This document shows positions 1-6,372 of a stretch of 24,104 nucleotides of DNA, piece after piece. Both the position numbers and the translations under genes were made by a program. Positions within the stretch are counted from its first letter, which is position 1. Each line of letters begins with the position of its first letter. The notes beneath the pieces were generated by a model that did no database searches, was not told the origin of the DNA, and worked only from the letters and a program-made list of their open reading frames with translations. This DNA is from JAQYVZ01 sp035269105. Its GTDB lineage: Bacteria > Desulfobacterota > Desulfuromonadia > Desulfuromonadales > BM103. Location: the NCBI GenBank assembly GCA_035269105.1, contig DATFJP010000141.1, positions 1-24,104 on the forward strand. Direction: 5' to 3'.

Positions 1-465
1 GGAAAGTGCCAGCAGCAGGGCCATCAGCAGCGCTGCACCGAAGGTGCCGAGCGCACCGCAGACGACGGCCAGGGCGATTCTGCGGCGCAGGTTCAGCCGC
101 CGGCCGAGGCGGAACAGCAGGCCGCAGGCCAGGGCCGGCAGGCCCATCAGCAGGGCGTTGCCGCCGAGGGCGGTCAGACCGCCGAACTGGAACAACAGGC
201 TTTGCAGCACCAGTCCCAAACCGATCGCCGCGAAAGCGGCAGGACCGAGCAGGACGCCGACCAGGCCGGGCAGCAGCAGGTGCATGCTGGTCGGTCCGAG
301 CGGCACGTGCACCAGCGTCGCCACGAAGAAGGCGGCGGTCATCACGGCGACCCGGGGCAGGTCGCGCTCCGGGATGCGGCGGGTGCTCCAGGCGGCGATG
401 GCCAGACTGGCCGCCGCGCAACCGAGGGCGAGCGTGGTGGGCATGACGCCGTCAGACAAATGCAT
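1..465 (-). CDS. cbiM: CbiM/NikM-type cobalt/nickel ECF transporter permease (partial)
   Basis: Reading the minus strand from an ATG at 465 gives 155 residues, open to the window edge, so the C-terminus is missing (the family is usually about 200-230 residues). The protein starts MHLSDGVMP, the signature N-terminus of CbiM/NikM, in which the N-terminal Met and His2 take part in metal binding. Further family landmarks are the HVPLGPTSMHLLLPG stretch (residues about 53-67, with His53 and His62) and the LFQFGGLTALGGNALLMG segment. The rest is hydrophobic helices. CbiM/NikM is the membrane substrate-capture (S) component of an energy-coupling-factor importer for Co2+ or Ni2+; the CbiQ/CbiO-type partners would lie beyond the left edge. 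A clear GGAGG ribosome site lies just upstream (about 471-476). The gene follows the small accessory gene by 48 nt in the same direction. Which metal it imports cannot be read from this fragment. Confidence 0.93.
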   Translation of the reverse strand, partial: MHLSDGVMPTTLALGCAAASLAIAAWSTRRIPERDLPRVAVMTAAFFVATLVHVPLGPTSMHLLLPGLVGVLLGPAAFAAIGLGLVLQSLLFQFGGLTALGGNALLMGLPALACGLLFRLGRRLNLRRRIALAVVCGALGTFGAALLMALLLALS

Positions 466-513
466 GAACCCTCCGGAGATCAGGGCGCCGGTCCGGGGTC
501 GCAGCAACCAGCC

Positions 514-894
514 TCACACAGGAGCGCCTCGCCGAACCCGAAACCAGGCATAAAGGCCAAAAAAACCGATGATGTAGCCGATTCCTCCGAGAATCTCGGT
601 CAGACCCGGCTGTGCCATTTCGGCACGCAGGACGGCGATCTCGCGGTGCAGGCGTGTAATTTCCCGCCGGATGTCCTGCTGGCCTGCCGCGAGAGACCCC
701 AGAGCTTCCGGGTCGGCAGCGGGAAAAGGTCGCTTTTCGATCAGCGACGTCTGTGCGTGTGATGCGGGCGGCTGTGCCTCACTCCGAGAAGACCCCTGGC
801 TGAGATCCGGGAGGTGGGAGTGGCCATTGACGTGAGCGGCAGCGGTCAAAGGCAGGACAAAAACCAGATAGAGCGGCAGCAGGCGGAAGAACAT
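514..894 (-). CDS. Small His-rich membrane-anchored protein of the Ni/Co transporter locus (NikK/NikL-like tail)
   Basis: The product is 126 residues from the ATG at 894. It has a signal peptide (MFFRLLPLYLVFVLPLTAAA), then a mature N-terminus rich in histidine (AHVNGHSHL) and a polar linker. A short charged coiled-coil follows (about residues 70-94, QQDIRREITRLHREIAVLRA). The C-terminus is a single membrane helix in the phrase ILGGIGYIIGFFGLYAWF, followed by Arg-rich residues. From memory, proteins next to NikM/CbiM in related bacteria end in a similar GGIGYI.G..GLYAWF-type anchor but carry a beta-sandwich domain in front; here that domain is absent. The gene sits 48 nt upstream of cbiM in the same direction. 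An in-frame ATG at 969 exists but falls inside the predicted promoter, so 894 is preferred. A role as an extracytoplasmic metal-binding helper is inference from context and the histidines. Confidence 0.7.
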   Translation of the reverse strand: MFFRLLPLYLVFVLPLTAAAHVNGHSHLPDLSQGSSRSEAQPPASHAQTSLIEKRPFPAADPEALGSLAAGQQDIRREITRLHREIAVLRAEMAQPGLTEILGGIGYIIGFFGLYAWFRVRRGAPV

Positions 895-924
895 CGGCAA
901 TCTCAATGAAATTGAAGGAAGGCG

Positions 925-959
925 GTAGCACGAATTTGGAAAATGTAGCACAAAATTGG
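925..959. repeat. Tandem direct repeat, 20-nt period, over the Ni/Co gene promoter
   Basis: GTAGCACGAATTTGG (925-939) and GTAGCACAAAATTGG (945-959) match at 13 of 15 positions and start exactly 20 nt apart, about two helical turns. They overlap the -10 and spacer of the predicted minus-strand promoter. This arrangement suits two regulator dimers binding the same face of the DNA. No known metal-regulator consensus such as the NikR box was recognised. Confidence 0.5.
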
Positions 960-969
960 CGTAATTCAA
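942..969 (-). promoter_or_regulatory. Predicted sigma70 promoter of the Ni/Co transport genes
   Basis: On the minus strand a TTGAAT -35 element (plus positions 964-969) and a TACATT -10 element (942-947) are separated by 16 nt. They lie about 50 nt upstream of the accessory gene start at 894. The -10 overlaps one copy of a tandem repeat that could be an operator. Confidence 0.45.
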
Positions 970-984
970 TTGTTTTAATACTCA

Positions 985-1007
985 CGCCGGCAATTTTTTT
1001 GCCGGCG
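985..1007. repeat. Inverted repeat with T-rich loop in the divergent intergenic region
   Basis: A perfect 9-bp stem, CGCCGGCAA (985-993) and TTGCCGGCG (999-1007), encloses a five-T loop. It lies between the two divergent promoters. The T-run is in the loop rather than after the stem on the plus strand, so this is not a standard plus-strand terminator. It may insulate the two divergent units or be a protein site. Confidence 0.4.
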
Positions 1008-1088
1008 GACGGGGTCCCGGTTGCAAGTGAACTGAATAATGTGTTCAGATAGTCGCCAATCAATTGCCTTGCGGAACAGGATTAGCGT

Positions 1089-1117
1089 TTGACACGCGAG
1101 GCGTCCTGTTTTATAAC
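1089..1117 (+). promoter_or_regulatory. Predicted sigma70 promoter of the rnf operon
   Basis: TTGACA (1089-1094) and TATAAC (1112-1117) are separated by 17 nt, close to the ideal sigma70 promoter. Transcription would start near 1124, giving a leader of about 35 nt before rnfA. Confidence 0.7.
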
Positions 1118-1120
1118 CAC

Positions 1121-1131
1121 TGGTCAGACCA
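1121..1131. promoter_or_regulatory. FadR/GntR-like palindromic operator at the rnf transcription start
   Basis: TGGTCAGACCA is a perfect odd-length palindrome lying right at the predicted start of rnf transcription. Its core matches the TGGTCNGACCA centre of the E. coli FadR site and the broader GntR/FCD-type pattern GT-N3-AC. Binding here would block transcription. The regulator is not in this window, so its identity is unknown. Confidence 0.5.
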
Positions 1132-1158
1132 ATTGCCACCTGTTGAAGAACCGGATCG

Positions 1159-1740
1159 ATGACCCAACTCTTGCTCATCATGATCAGCGCCATCTTCGTC
1201 AACAACTTCGTGTTGGCGCGCTTTCTGGGAATCTGTCCCTTCATGGGCGTTTCCAAAAAGGTGGAGACCGCGCTCGGCATGGGCATGGCCGTCACCTTCG
1301 TGATGACGGTCGCCACCGTCGTCACCTGGTTTATCCAGTATTTTCTGCTGAATCCCTTCGGCATCGAATACCTGCAGACCATCGCCTTCATCCTGGTGAT
1401 CGCGTCGCTGGTGCAGCTGGTGGAAATGGTCATCCAGAAGGTGAGCCCGGTGCTTTACCAGTCGCTCGGCATTTTTCTGCCGCTGATCACCACCAACTGC
1501 GCCGTACTCGGTCTGGCCGTACTGAACATCCAGAAGGACTACACTTTCCTCGAGGGAATCGTTTTTGCGATCGGCGCCGCCCTGGGCTTCACTCTGGCCA
1601 TGGTGCTGTTTGCGGGCCTGCGGGAACGGCTTGATCTCTGTCCCGTACCGGCCAGTTTCCGCGGCACGGCCATCGCCCTGGTCACGGCCGGGCTGCTGTC
1701 CCTGGCTTTTATGGGATTTGCCGGTCTGGTCAAGGGATAG
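1159..1740 (+). CDS. rnfA: Rnf complex membrane subunit RnfA
   Basis: The protein is 193 residues, the same length as E. coli RsxA/RnfA, and reads like it throughout: NNFVLARFLGICPFMGVSKK near the N-terminus, LGIFLPLITTNCAVLGLAVLN in the middle and SLAFMGFAGLVKG at the end. RnfA is an integral inner-membrane subunit of the ion-translocating ferredoxin:NAD+ oxidoreductase and pairs with its homologue RnfE. The two conserved cysteines that help hold the membrane-embedded [2Fe-2S] cluster at the RnfA/RnfE interface are present (Cys26 in FLGICPF, Cys114 in TTNCAVLG). This is the first gene of an A-B-C-D-G-E operon, the gammaproteobacterial rsx order, and differs from the clostridial C-D-G-E-A-B order. 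The ribosome site is weak (GAAG-like). A 94-nt gap with a terminator-like hairpin follows. Confidence 0.97.
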   Translation: MTQLLLIMISAIFVNNFVLARFLGICPFMGVSKKVETALGMGMAVTFVMTVATVVTWFIQYFLLNPFGIEYLQTIAFILVIASLVQLVEMVIQKVSPVLYQSLGIFLPLITTNCAVLGLAVLNIQKDYTFLEGIVFAIGAALGFTLAMVLFAGLRERLDLCPVPASFRGTAIALVTAGLLSLAFMGFAGLVKG

Positions 1741-1780
1741 GCCCTCTTCGTTTTCGAGCGGACAGGCTGCAGGGAGGCCA

Positions 1781-1810
1781 GGACCGGAACCCCGGGCCGG
1801 CGTTTTTTTT
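1781..1810 (+). terminator. Terminator-like hairpin (possible attenuator) between rnfA and rnfB
   Basis: GGACCGG (1781-1787) can pair with CCGGGCC (1792-1798) around an AACC loop with one A-G mismatch. Four nucleotides later comes an unbroken run of eight T (1803-1810). The element sits inside the rnf operon, so it could only be partial or conditional. The mismatch and the spacer before the T-run weaken the call. Confidence 0.4.
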
Positions 1811-1834
1811 AAGAGTTGAACTGGTAGAGAGACG

Positions 1835-2680
1835 ATGTTGACTGCTATCTTCAGTCTGGGCGGTATCGGCCTGGTGGCCGCCGTCGCGCTTGGCCTGGCC
1901 GCCAAACGCTTCGCCGTCGAAGTTGACCCGCGCGAGCTGGCAATCCTGGAGGCTCTGCCGGGCGCCAATTGCGGGGCCTGCGGCTATCCCGGCTGCGCCG
2001 GATACGCCAAGGCCCTGGTGGCCGGCGAAATCGATGCGAACCAATGCCCTCCCGGCGGTGCTGCGGCTGCGGCCAAGGTGGCGAACATTCTGGGTGTCGA
2101 AGTCGCTATCCGCGAACCGGAGGTGGCGGTCGTGCTTTGCCAGGGTGACAATGAAACCGCCAGCAACCGCTACCGCTACCTGGGGTTGACCGACTGCGTC
2201 GCCGCACAGAAACTGGCCGGCGGACCGAAGGTCTGCCCCGGCGGCTGCCTCGGCCTGGGGACCTGTGCCAGGATCTGCCCTTTCGATGCCATCGAGATGA
2301 CCCCCAAGGGATTGGCGGTGATCAGCCGCGAGAAATGCACCGGCTGCCGGAAATGCATTTCCGTCTGCCCTCGTCAGGTGATTCGGATGGCTCCGCTGAA
2401 GACCAGCGTTCACGTTCTCTGCAACAGTCACGACAAGGGGGCACTGGTGCGCAAGTACTGCCAGGTCGGCTGCATCAGCTGCCATATCTGCGAAAAGACT
2501 GTGCCCGAGGCCTATGTGATCGAGCAATTGCTGGCTCGGGTCGACTACGACAATGCCGGAAACGCCGGAGCGGCGGTGGACAAGTGCCCGACCCATTGCA
2601 TCCGGGATTTCGTCGCCGGATACCCTCCGGGCAGCAGCTACCCGCCGGCCGTGGTGCCGGTGAAATCGGATGCCGCCTGA
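1835..2680 (+). CDS. rnfB: Rnf complex ferredoxin-type subunit RnfB
   Basis: RnfB (281 residues) is thought to accept electrons from soluble ferredoxin and pass them into the Rnf complex. An N-terminal membrane helix (about residues 5-23) is followed by the Fe4S domain with Cys46, Cys49, Cys54 and Cys71 (GANCGACGYPGC). Next come two intact [4Fe-4S] motifs, Cys134/138/144/148 and Cys168/171/174/178. The C-terminal extension resembles a further two-cluster ferredoxin unit, as in longer clostridial RnfB. Here the first motif is Cys213, Cys216, Cys219 then Val223, and the second has Ala241, Ala244 and Ala247 in place of cysteines, then Cys251. By the usual crossed ligation of two-cluster ferredoxins, one cluster keeps all four ligands and the other loses all four. 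The ribosome site is GTAGAGAG-like. The gene ends 11 nt past the start of rnfC. Confidence 0.96.
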   Translation: MLTAIFSLGGIGLVAAVALGLAAKRFAVEVDPRELAILEALPGANCGACGYPGCAGYAKALVAGEIDANQCPPGGAAAAAKVANILGVEVAIREPEVAVVLCQGDNETASNRYRYLGLTDCVAAQKLAGGPKVCPGGCLGLGTCARICPFDAIEMTPKGLAVISREKCTGCRKCISVCPRQVIRMAPLKTSVHVLCNSHDKGALVRKYCQVGCISCHICEKTVPEAYVIEQLLARVDYDNAGNAGAAVDKCPTHCIRDFVAGYPPGSSYPPAVVPVKSDAA

Positions 2681-4007
2681 GCGCCGGATTATGAGACAGA
2701 TGACCTTTGCAGGGGGCGTTCACCCCCCCGACCAGAAACAGGCGACGGCCCACAAGCCGATCGAAGACTGCCCGCTGCCGGCGGAGTACGTGGTGCCCAT
2801 GGCCCAGCATATCGGTGCCCCCGCCAACCCCTGCGTCGCGGTCGGCGACCGGGTGCTGAAAGGGCAGGTTATCGGCGAGGCGCGCGGCTTTGTTTCGGTA
2901 CCGGTGCATGCGCCGACCTCCGGCGAGGTGACGGCGGTCGAGGCGCGTCCGCATCCCGCCGGCAGCAGTCTGCCGGCCGTGGTCATCCGGGCCGACGACG
3001 AGGACCGCTGGCAGGAAAGGCCGGCGGTGGAGGATCTCGCGGCTCTGGAAGCCGAGGACATCATCGACCTGATTCGCCGGGCCGGAGTGGTCGGCCTGGG
3101 CGGCGCCACTTTCCCGGCGCATGTCAAGCTTTCGCCGCCGCCGGAAAAACCGATTGACACAGTGATTCTGAACGGTGTCGAGTGCGAGCCTTACCTGACC
3201 GCCGATCACCGTCTGATGCTGGAGGAGGCCGACCGCCTGCTGGAGGGCGTCGCCGTCCTGCAGAAAATCTTTGCCAGCTGCCGGGTGGTCATCGGTATCG
3301 AAGAGAACAAGCCAGACGCTATCGAGCTGCTGAATCAGCGTTGCAGTGGCCGCGATGTTGAGGTGGTACCGCTGCCGGTCAAGTACCCGCAGGGCGCGGA
3401 GAAGCAGTTGATCAAGGCCATCACCGGCCGCGAGGTGCCCTCCGGGGGCCTGCCGATGGATATCGGTGTGGTGGTCCAGAATGTCGGTACGACGGCAGCG
3501 ATCGCCGATGCGGTGCTGCGGGGAACGCCGCTGATCGAGCGGGTCTGCACGGTGACCGGGGCGGCGGTCAGGGAGCCCAAGAACCTGCGGATCAGGATCG
3601 GCATGCCGGTTGCCCACCTGGTGGAAGCCTGCGGTGGCATTGACGAGGATCCTGGCAAGATCATCCTCGGTGGGCCGATGATGGGGATCGCCCAGGTCGA
3701 CCTGGCTATTCCCGCCACCCGGGGCACTTCGGGCGTCCTGCTGCTGCGCGAGCAGGATCTGCCGTTGCGGCAGGAGGGGCCTTGCATCCGCTGCGCCCGC
3801 TGCGTCCAGGGCTGCCCGGCCAACCTCCTGCCGACCACCATCGCAGCATACGGCCGGTTGGACCGCATGGAGGAGGCCGAGGACTATCGGGCTCTCGACT
3901 GCATTGAATGCGGCTGCTGCAGCTTCAGCTGCCCGGCCGCCATTCCCCTGGTGCAAACCATCCGCTATGCCAAGGCGGCCATCATGGCCCGCAAGAGGAG
4001 TGGTTAA
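2670..4007 (+). CDS. rnfC: Rnf complex NADH-binding subunit RnfC
   Basis: The protein is 445 residues and peripheral, and it carries the FMN/NAD(H) site that exchanges electrons with NAD+. The family N-terminus MTFAGGVHPP is present, and the glycine-rich Rossmann-like stretch GGATFPAHVKLSPP lies at about residues 149-162. Related to the NuoF fold, it ends with two complete [4Fe-4S] motifs, Cys372/375/378/382 and Cys411/414/417/421. It lacks the long Ala/Lys-rich tail of E. coli RsxC, like the compact RnfC of many anaerobes. The start at 2670 overlaps rnfB by 11 nt and has a GGTGA ribosome site 6 nt upstream; ATGs at 2691 and 2700 are alternatives that give N-termini closer to homologues. Confidence 0.96.
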   Translation: MPPERRIMRQMTFAGGVHPPDQKQATAHKPIEDCPLPAEYVVPMAQHIGAPANPCVAVGDRVLKGQVIGEARGFVSVPVHAPTSGEVTAVEARPHPAGSSLPAVVIRADDEDRWQERPAVEDLAALEAEDIIDLIRRAGVVGLGGATFPAHVKLSPPPEKPIDTVILNGVECEPYLTADHRLMLEEADRLLEGVAVLQKIFASCRVVIGIEENKPDAIELLNQRCSGRDVEVVPLPVKYPQGAEKQLIKAITGREVPSGGLPMDIGVVVQNVGTTAAIADAVLRGTPLIERVCTVTGAAVREPKNLRIRIGMPVAHLVEACGGIDEDPGKIILGGPMMGIAQVDLAIPATRGTSGVLLLREQDLPLRQEGPCIRCARCVQGCPANLLPTTIAAYGRLDRMEEAEDYRALDCIECGCCSFSCPAAIPLVQTIRYAKAAIMARKRSG

Positions 4008-4008
4008 G

Positions 4009-5004
4009 GTGAGTCAGCAAGTCTACCTCTCGTCGTCGCCGCACATTCATTCCGGCGGCTCGACCACAAAAATCATGCGGGCGGTGATCTACAGCCTGCT
4101 GCCGGCCTGTGCGGTAGCGATCTTTTTTTTCGGCCTGCCGGCGCTGTTCGTGCTGCTGCTGTCGGTACTCGGCTGTCTGGTTTGCGAGGTGGTCTGCCAG
4201 CGCCTGATGAAGCAGCCGGTGACGGTGAGCGACGGCAGCGCCGTGGTGACCGGAATCCTCCTGGCGTTGAACCTACCGCCCTCGAGTCCCTGGTGGATGA
4301 CTCTGCTCGGCGCCTTTTTCGCGATCGCCATCGGCAAGCAGATTTTCGGCGGTCTGGGCTATAATCTCTTCAACCCGGCCCTGGTCGCCCGGGTGATTCT
4401 GCTGATCTCCTTTCCGGTGCAGATGACCACCTGGAGCAAGCCCGAACCCCTCAGTACCGGGCTCGATGCCGTCTCGGCGGCGACGCCGCTCGGCGAGTGG
4501 AAGACCGCAGTAATGCTTACCGGCCGCATGCCGGAGAGCCTGCAGGGCGGGACCTGGGACTACCTTGTCGGCAACATGCCCGGCTGCGTCGGCGAAGTCT
4601 CCGCCCTGGCCCTGCTCGCCGGAGCGGTCTACCTGTTCTGGCGCAAGATCCTGACCTGGCACATCCCGTTGTCCTACGTGGCAAGCGTGGTGGTTTTGTC
4701 CGGCCTGTTCTGGCTGGTCGACTCCGACAAATATCCGGACCCGGTTTTTCACCTGGTGACCGGCGGGCTGGTGCTGGGCGCCTTTTATATGGCGACCGAC
4801 ATGGTCACGACCCCGGTCTCGGCGGGCGGCATGGTTTTGTTCGGCGTCGGCTGCGGCGTGCTGACCGTGATTATCCGGCTGTTCGGCGGCTATCCGGAGG
4901 GCGTTTCCTTCGCCATCCTGCTGATGAATGCCGCCACGCCCCTGATCGACCGCTATGTTCGCCCCCGAACCTTCGGCGTGGCCCGGAAAGGGGTCCTGCA
5001 ATGA
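4009..5004 (+). CDS. rnfD: Rnf complex membrane subunit RnfD (covalent FMN)
   Basis: The preferred start is GTG at 4009, giving 331 residues beginning MSQQVYLSSSPHIHSGGST, the typical RnfD N-terminus. An AGAGGAG ribosome site at 3994-4000, 8 nt upstream, supports it. The protein is a multi-pass membrane subunit related to NqrB. The flavinylation motif is visible as DAVSAATPLG, with Thr159 as the residue expected to carry FMN by phosphoester linkage. Other landmarks are LGYNLFNPALVARV and GAFYMATDMVTTPVS. The gene starts one base after the rnfC stop and overlaps rnfG by ATGA, so translation is probably coupled. Confidence 0.95.
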   Translation: MSQQVYLSSSPHIHSGGSTTKIMRAVIYSLLPACAVAIFFFGLPALFVLLLSVLGCLVCEVVCQRLMKQPVTVSDGSAVVTGILLALNLPPSSPWWMTLLGAFFAIAIGKQIFGGLGYNLFNPALVARVILLISFPVQMTTWSKPEPLSTGLDAVSAATPLGEWKTAVMLTGRMPESLQGGTWDYLVGNMPGCVGEVSALALLAGAVYLFWRKILTWHIPLSYVASVVVLSGLFWLVDSDKYPDPVFHLVTGGLVLGAFYMATDMVTTPVSAGGMVLFGVGCGVLTVIIRLFGGYPEGVSFAILLMNAATPLIDRYVRPRTFGVARKGVLQ

Positions 5005-5612
5005 AGGAAATGCTGCGGCTGGCCCTGGTGCTGACCCTGATCGCCGCCGGCGCGGGCCTGATCCTGTCGCTGGTGGAAAAAGCAACCCGCGAGCCGATTG
5101 CCGAGCAGCGCCGCCTGGAGACCCTGCGGGCCCTGAACGCGGTGCTGCCGCCGAACGAGAACAGCCCCGACCAGGATACCGTCAAGCTGATCATCGGCCA
5201 GGACCGGCGCGGCCGGGATCTGGCCAGGACCTTTTACCGGGGGCGGCGCGACGGTCATATCAACGGGGTGGCTTTTACAGTCGTTGCCCCTGACGGCTAC
5301 AGCGGCAACATCGCCGTCATGGTCGGCGTCGACCCCGACGGCACGGTAACCGGCATCGAAATCCTCAATCATGCGGAAACGCCCGGTCTCGGCGACAAGA
5401 TCGAAGAACCCTGGTTCAAAGAGCTGTTCAAGGGCAAGTCCCTGGGCAATGCCGATTGGCGGGTCAAGAAAGACGGCGGCGATTTCGACCAGATCACCGG
5501 CGCGACCATTTCCCCACGGGCCGTGGTCGGCGCCGTACGGCGCGGTCTGGAATTCTTCAAGGAGCATCGCGACGAAATCATGGCACCATCCGGCAGAGGA
5601 GTGCAGTCATGA
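5001..5612 (+). CDS. rnfG: Rnf complex periplasmic flavoprotein subunit RnfG
   Basis: The protein is 203 residues with one N-terminal membrane helix (MLRLALVLTLIAAGAGLILSL) and an extracytoplasmic FMN-binding domain related to NqrC. The covalent FMN site is DQITGATISPRAVVGAV, with Thr169 the expected acceptor, and the preceding ETPGLGDKIEEPWF is also typical. The ATG at 5001 overlaps the rnfD stop as ATGA. An in-frame open stretch reaches upstream to 4497 but lies inside rnfD and does not resemble RnfG. A GGAAAGGGG ribosome site precedes the start. RnfG relays electrons between the membrane and periplasmic parts of the complex, probably to and from RnfD. Confidence 0.95.
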   Translation: MKEMLRLALVLTLIAAGAGLILSLVEKATREPIAEQRRLETLRALNAVLPPNENSPDQDTVKLIIGQDRRGRDLARTFYRGRRDGHINGVAFTVVAPDGYSGNIAVMVGVDPDGTVTGIEILNHAETPGLGDKIEEPWFKELFKGKSLGNADWRVKKDGGDFDQITGATISPRAVVGAVRRGLEFFKEHRDEIMAPSGRGVQS

Positions 5613-6202
5613 GTCTGACCCGGGAATTCAGCAAAGGGATCTGGCGCGAAAATGCGGTTTTCCGGCTGCTGCTGGGGCTCTGCCCGGCGCTGGCCGTGAC
5701 CACCAGTGCCGTCAATGGTCTCGGCATGGGCTTTGCCACCACCTTCGTCCTGGTCTGTTCGAACATCGTGGTCGCCAGCCTGCGCCGGCTGATCCCGGCC
5801 CGGGTGCGCATCCCCTCCTTTATCGTGGTCATCGCCTCCTTCGTGACGGTGGTGCAGCTGGGCATGGAGGCTTACTTCTACGATCTGCACAAGGCGCTCG
5901 GCATCTTCATCCCGCTGATTGTGGTCAACTGCCTGATCCTCGGCCGCGCGGAAGCGTTCGCCTCCCGCAATCCCCTGTTGCCGTCGGTGATCGACGGGGT
6001 CGGCATGGGCTTCGGTTTCACCCTGGCGCTGTTCGTGCTGGGCGCGGTGCGCGAGCTGTTCGGCGCCGGCACCCTGCTGGGCGTGGCGGTCTTCGGCGCC
6101 GGCTACCAGCCTCTCATTCTGATGATTCTGCCGCCGGGGGCGTTCATTGCCATGGGACTGCTGCTGGCAGCCATGAATCGCGCCGAGCGGCTGCGGCGGT
6201 GA
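5609..6202 (+). CDS. rnfE: Rnf complex membrane subunit RnfE
   Basis: The protein is 197 residues from the ATG at 5609, overlapping the rnfG stop (ATGA) with an AGAGGAG ribosome site. It is homologous to RnfA and NqrD and sits in the membrane in inverted pairing with RnfA. Family landmarks are IWRENAVFRLLLGLCPALAV, ALGIFIPLIVVNCLILGRAEAFAS and DGVGMGFGFTLALFVLGAVRE. Cys25 (LGLCPAL) and Cys108 (VVNCLILG) match the conserved pair that, with the RnfA cysteines, binds the intramembrane iron-sulfur cluster. It is the last gene of the rnf operon; no rnfH follows. The 278-nt gap to nuoA carries a new promoter. Confidence 0.97.
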   Translation: MSLTREFSKGIWRENAVFRLLLGLCPALAVTTSAVNGLGMGFATTFVLVCSNIVVASLRRLIPARVRIPSFIVVIASFVTVVQLGMEAYFYDLHKALGIFIPLIVVNCLILGRAEAFASRNPLLPSVIDGVGMGFGFTLALFVLGAVRELFGAGTLLGVAVFGAGYQPLILMILPPGAFIAMGLLLAAMNRAERLRR

Positions 6203-6310
6203 AGCAAAGCCTCTTCGAAAAACCCCGCCATGGAGGGATTAAGCACCTCTAAGAGGCGGTATTCGCCACCCTTTTCCATCCCTTCTCAAGAATTATCCTC
6301 AGTCCACCTA

Positions 6311-6332
6311 AAACCCCGTTACAAGGGGGTTT
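6311..6332. terminator. Possible weak hairpin between rnf and nuo operons
   Basis: AAACCCC (6311-6317) and GGGGTTT (6326-6332) form a 7-bp stem with an 8-nt loop. There is no T-run after the stem on the plus strand, and only TTTT on the minus strand. It may mark the end of the rnf transcript but would be an inefficient terminator, so some rnf-to-nuo read-through is plausible. Confidence 0.3.
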
Positions 6333-6349
6333 GCAGGTCACGGTATTGC

Positions 6350-6365
6350 ATACAGTATACTGTAT
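6350..6365. promoter_or_regulatory. Perfect 16-bp palindrome upstream of the nuo promoter
   Basis: ATACAGTATACTGTAT is its own reverse complement over all 16 bases and lies 7 nt upstream of the predicted nuo -35 box. Such a site usually binds a dimeric regulator. The position suits activation or interference with RNA polymerase binding. The regulator is not identifiable here. Confidence 0.5.
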
Positions 6366-6372
6366 TTTTTCC

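Noticed and set aside
6..762. Overlapping plus-strand open frames at the left edge, rich in Arg, Pro and Ala
   Set aside because: They are shadows of the minus-strand CbiM/NikM gene and its accessory gene, which carry family motifs and ribosome sites.
895..969. A longer start (ATG at 969) for the small Ni/Co accessory protein
   Set aside because: It would place a 25-residue non-signal stretch before the signal peptide and overlap the predicted promoter and tandem repeats. The ATG at 894 gives a clean signal peptide.
2475..3956. A 493-codon open frame on the minus strand antisense to rnfB and rnfC
   Set aside because: It is a shadow of rnfC coding bias; no family features, and the plus-strand genes are clear.
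3904..4008. Upstream-extended start of rnfD inside rnfC
   Set aside because: The extra residues do not resemble RnfD, and the GTG at 4009 has a good AGAGGAG site and the family N-terminus.
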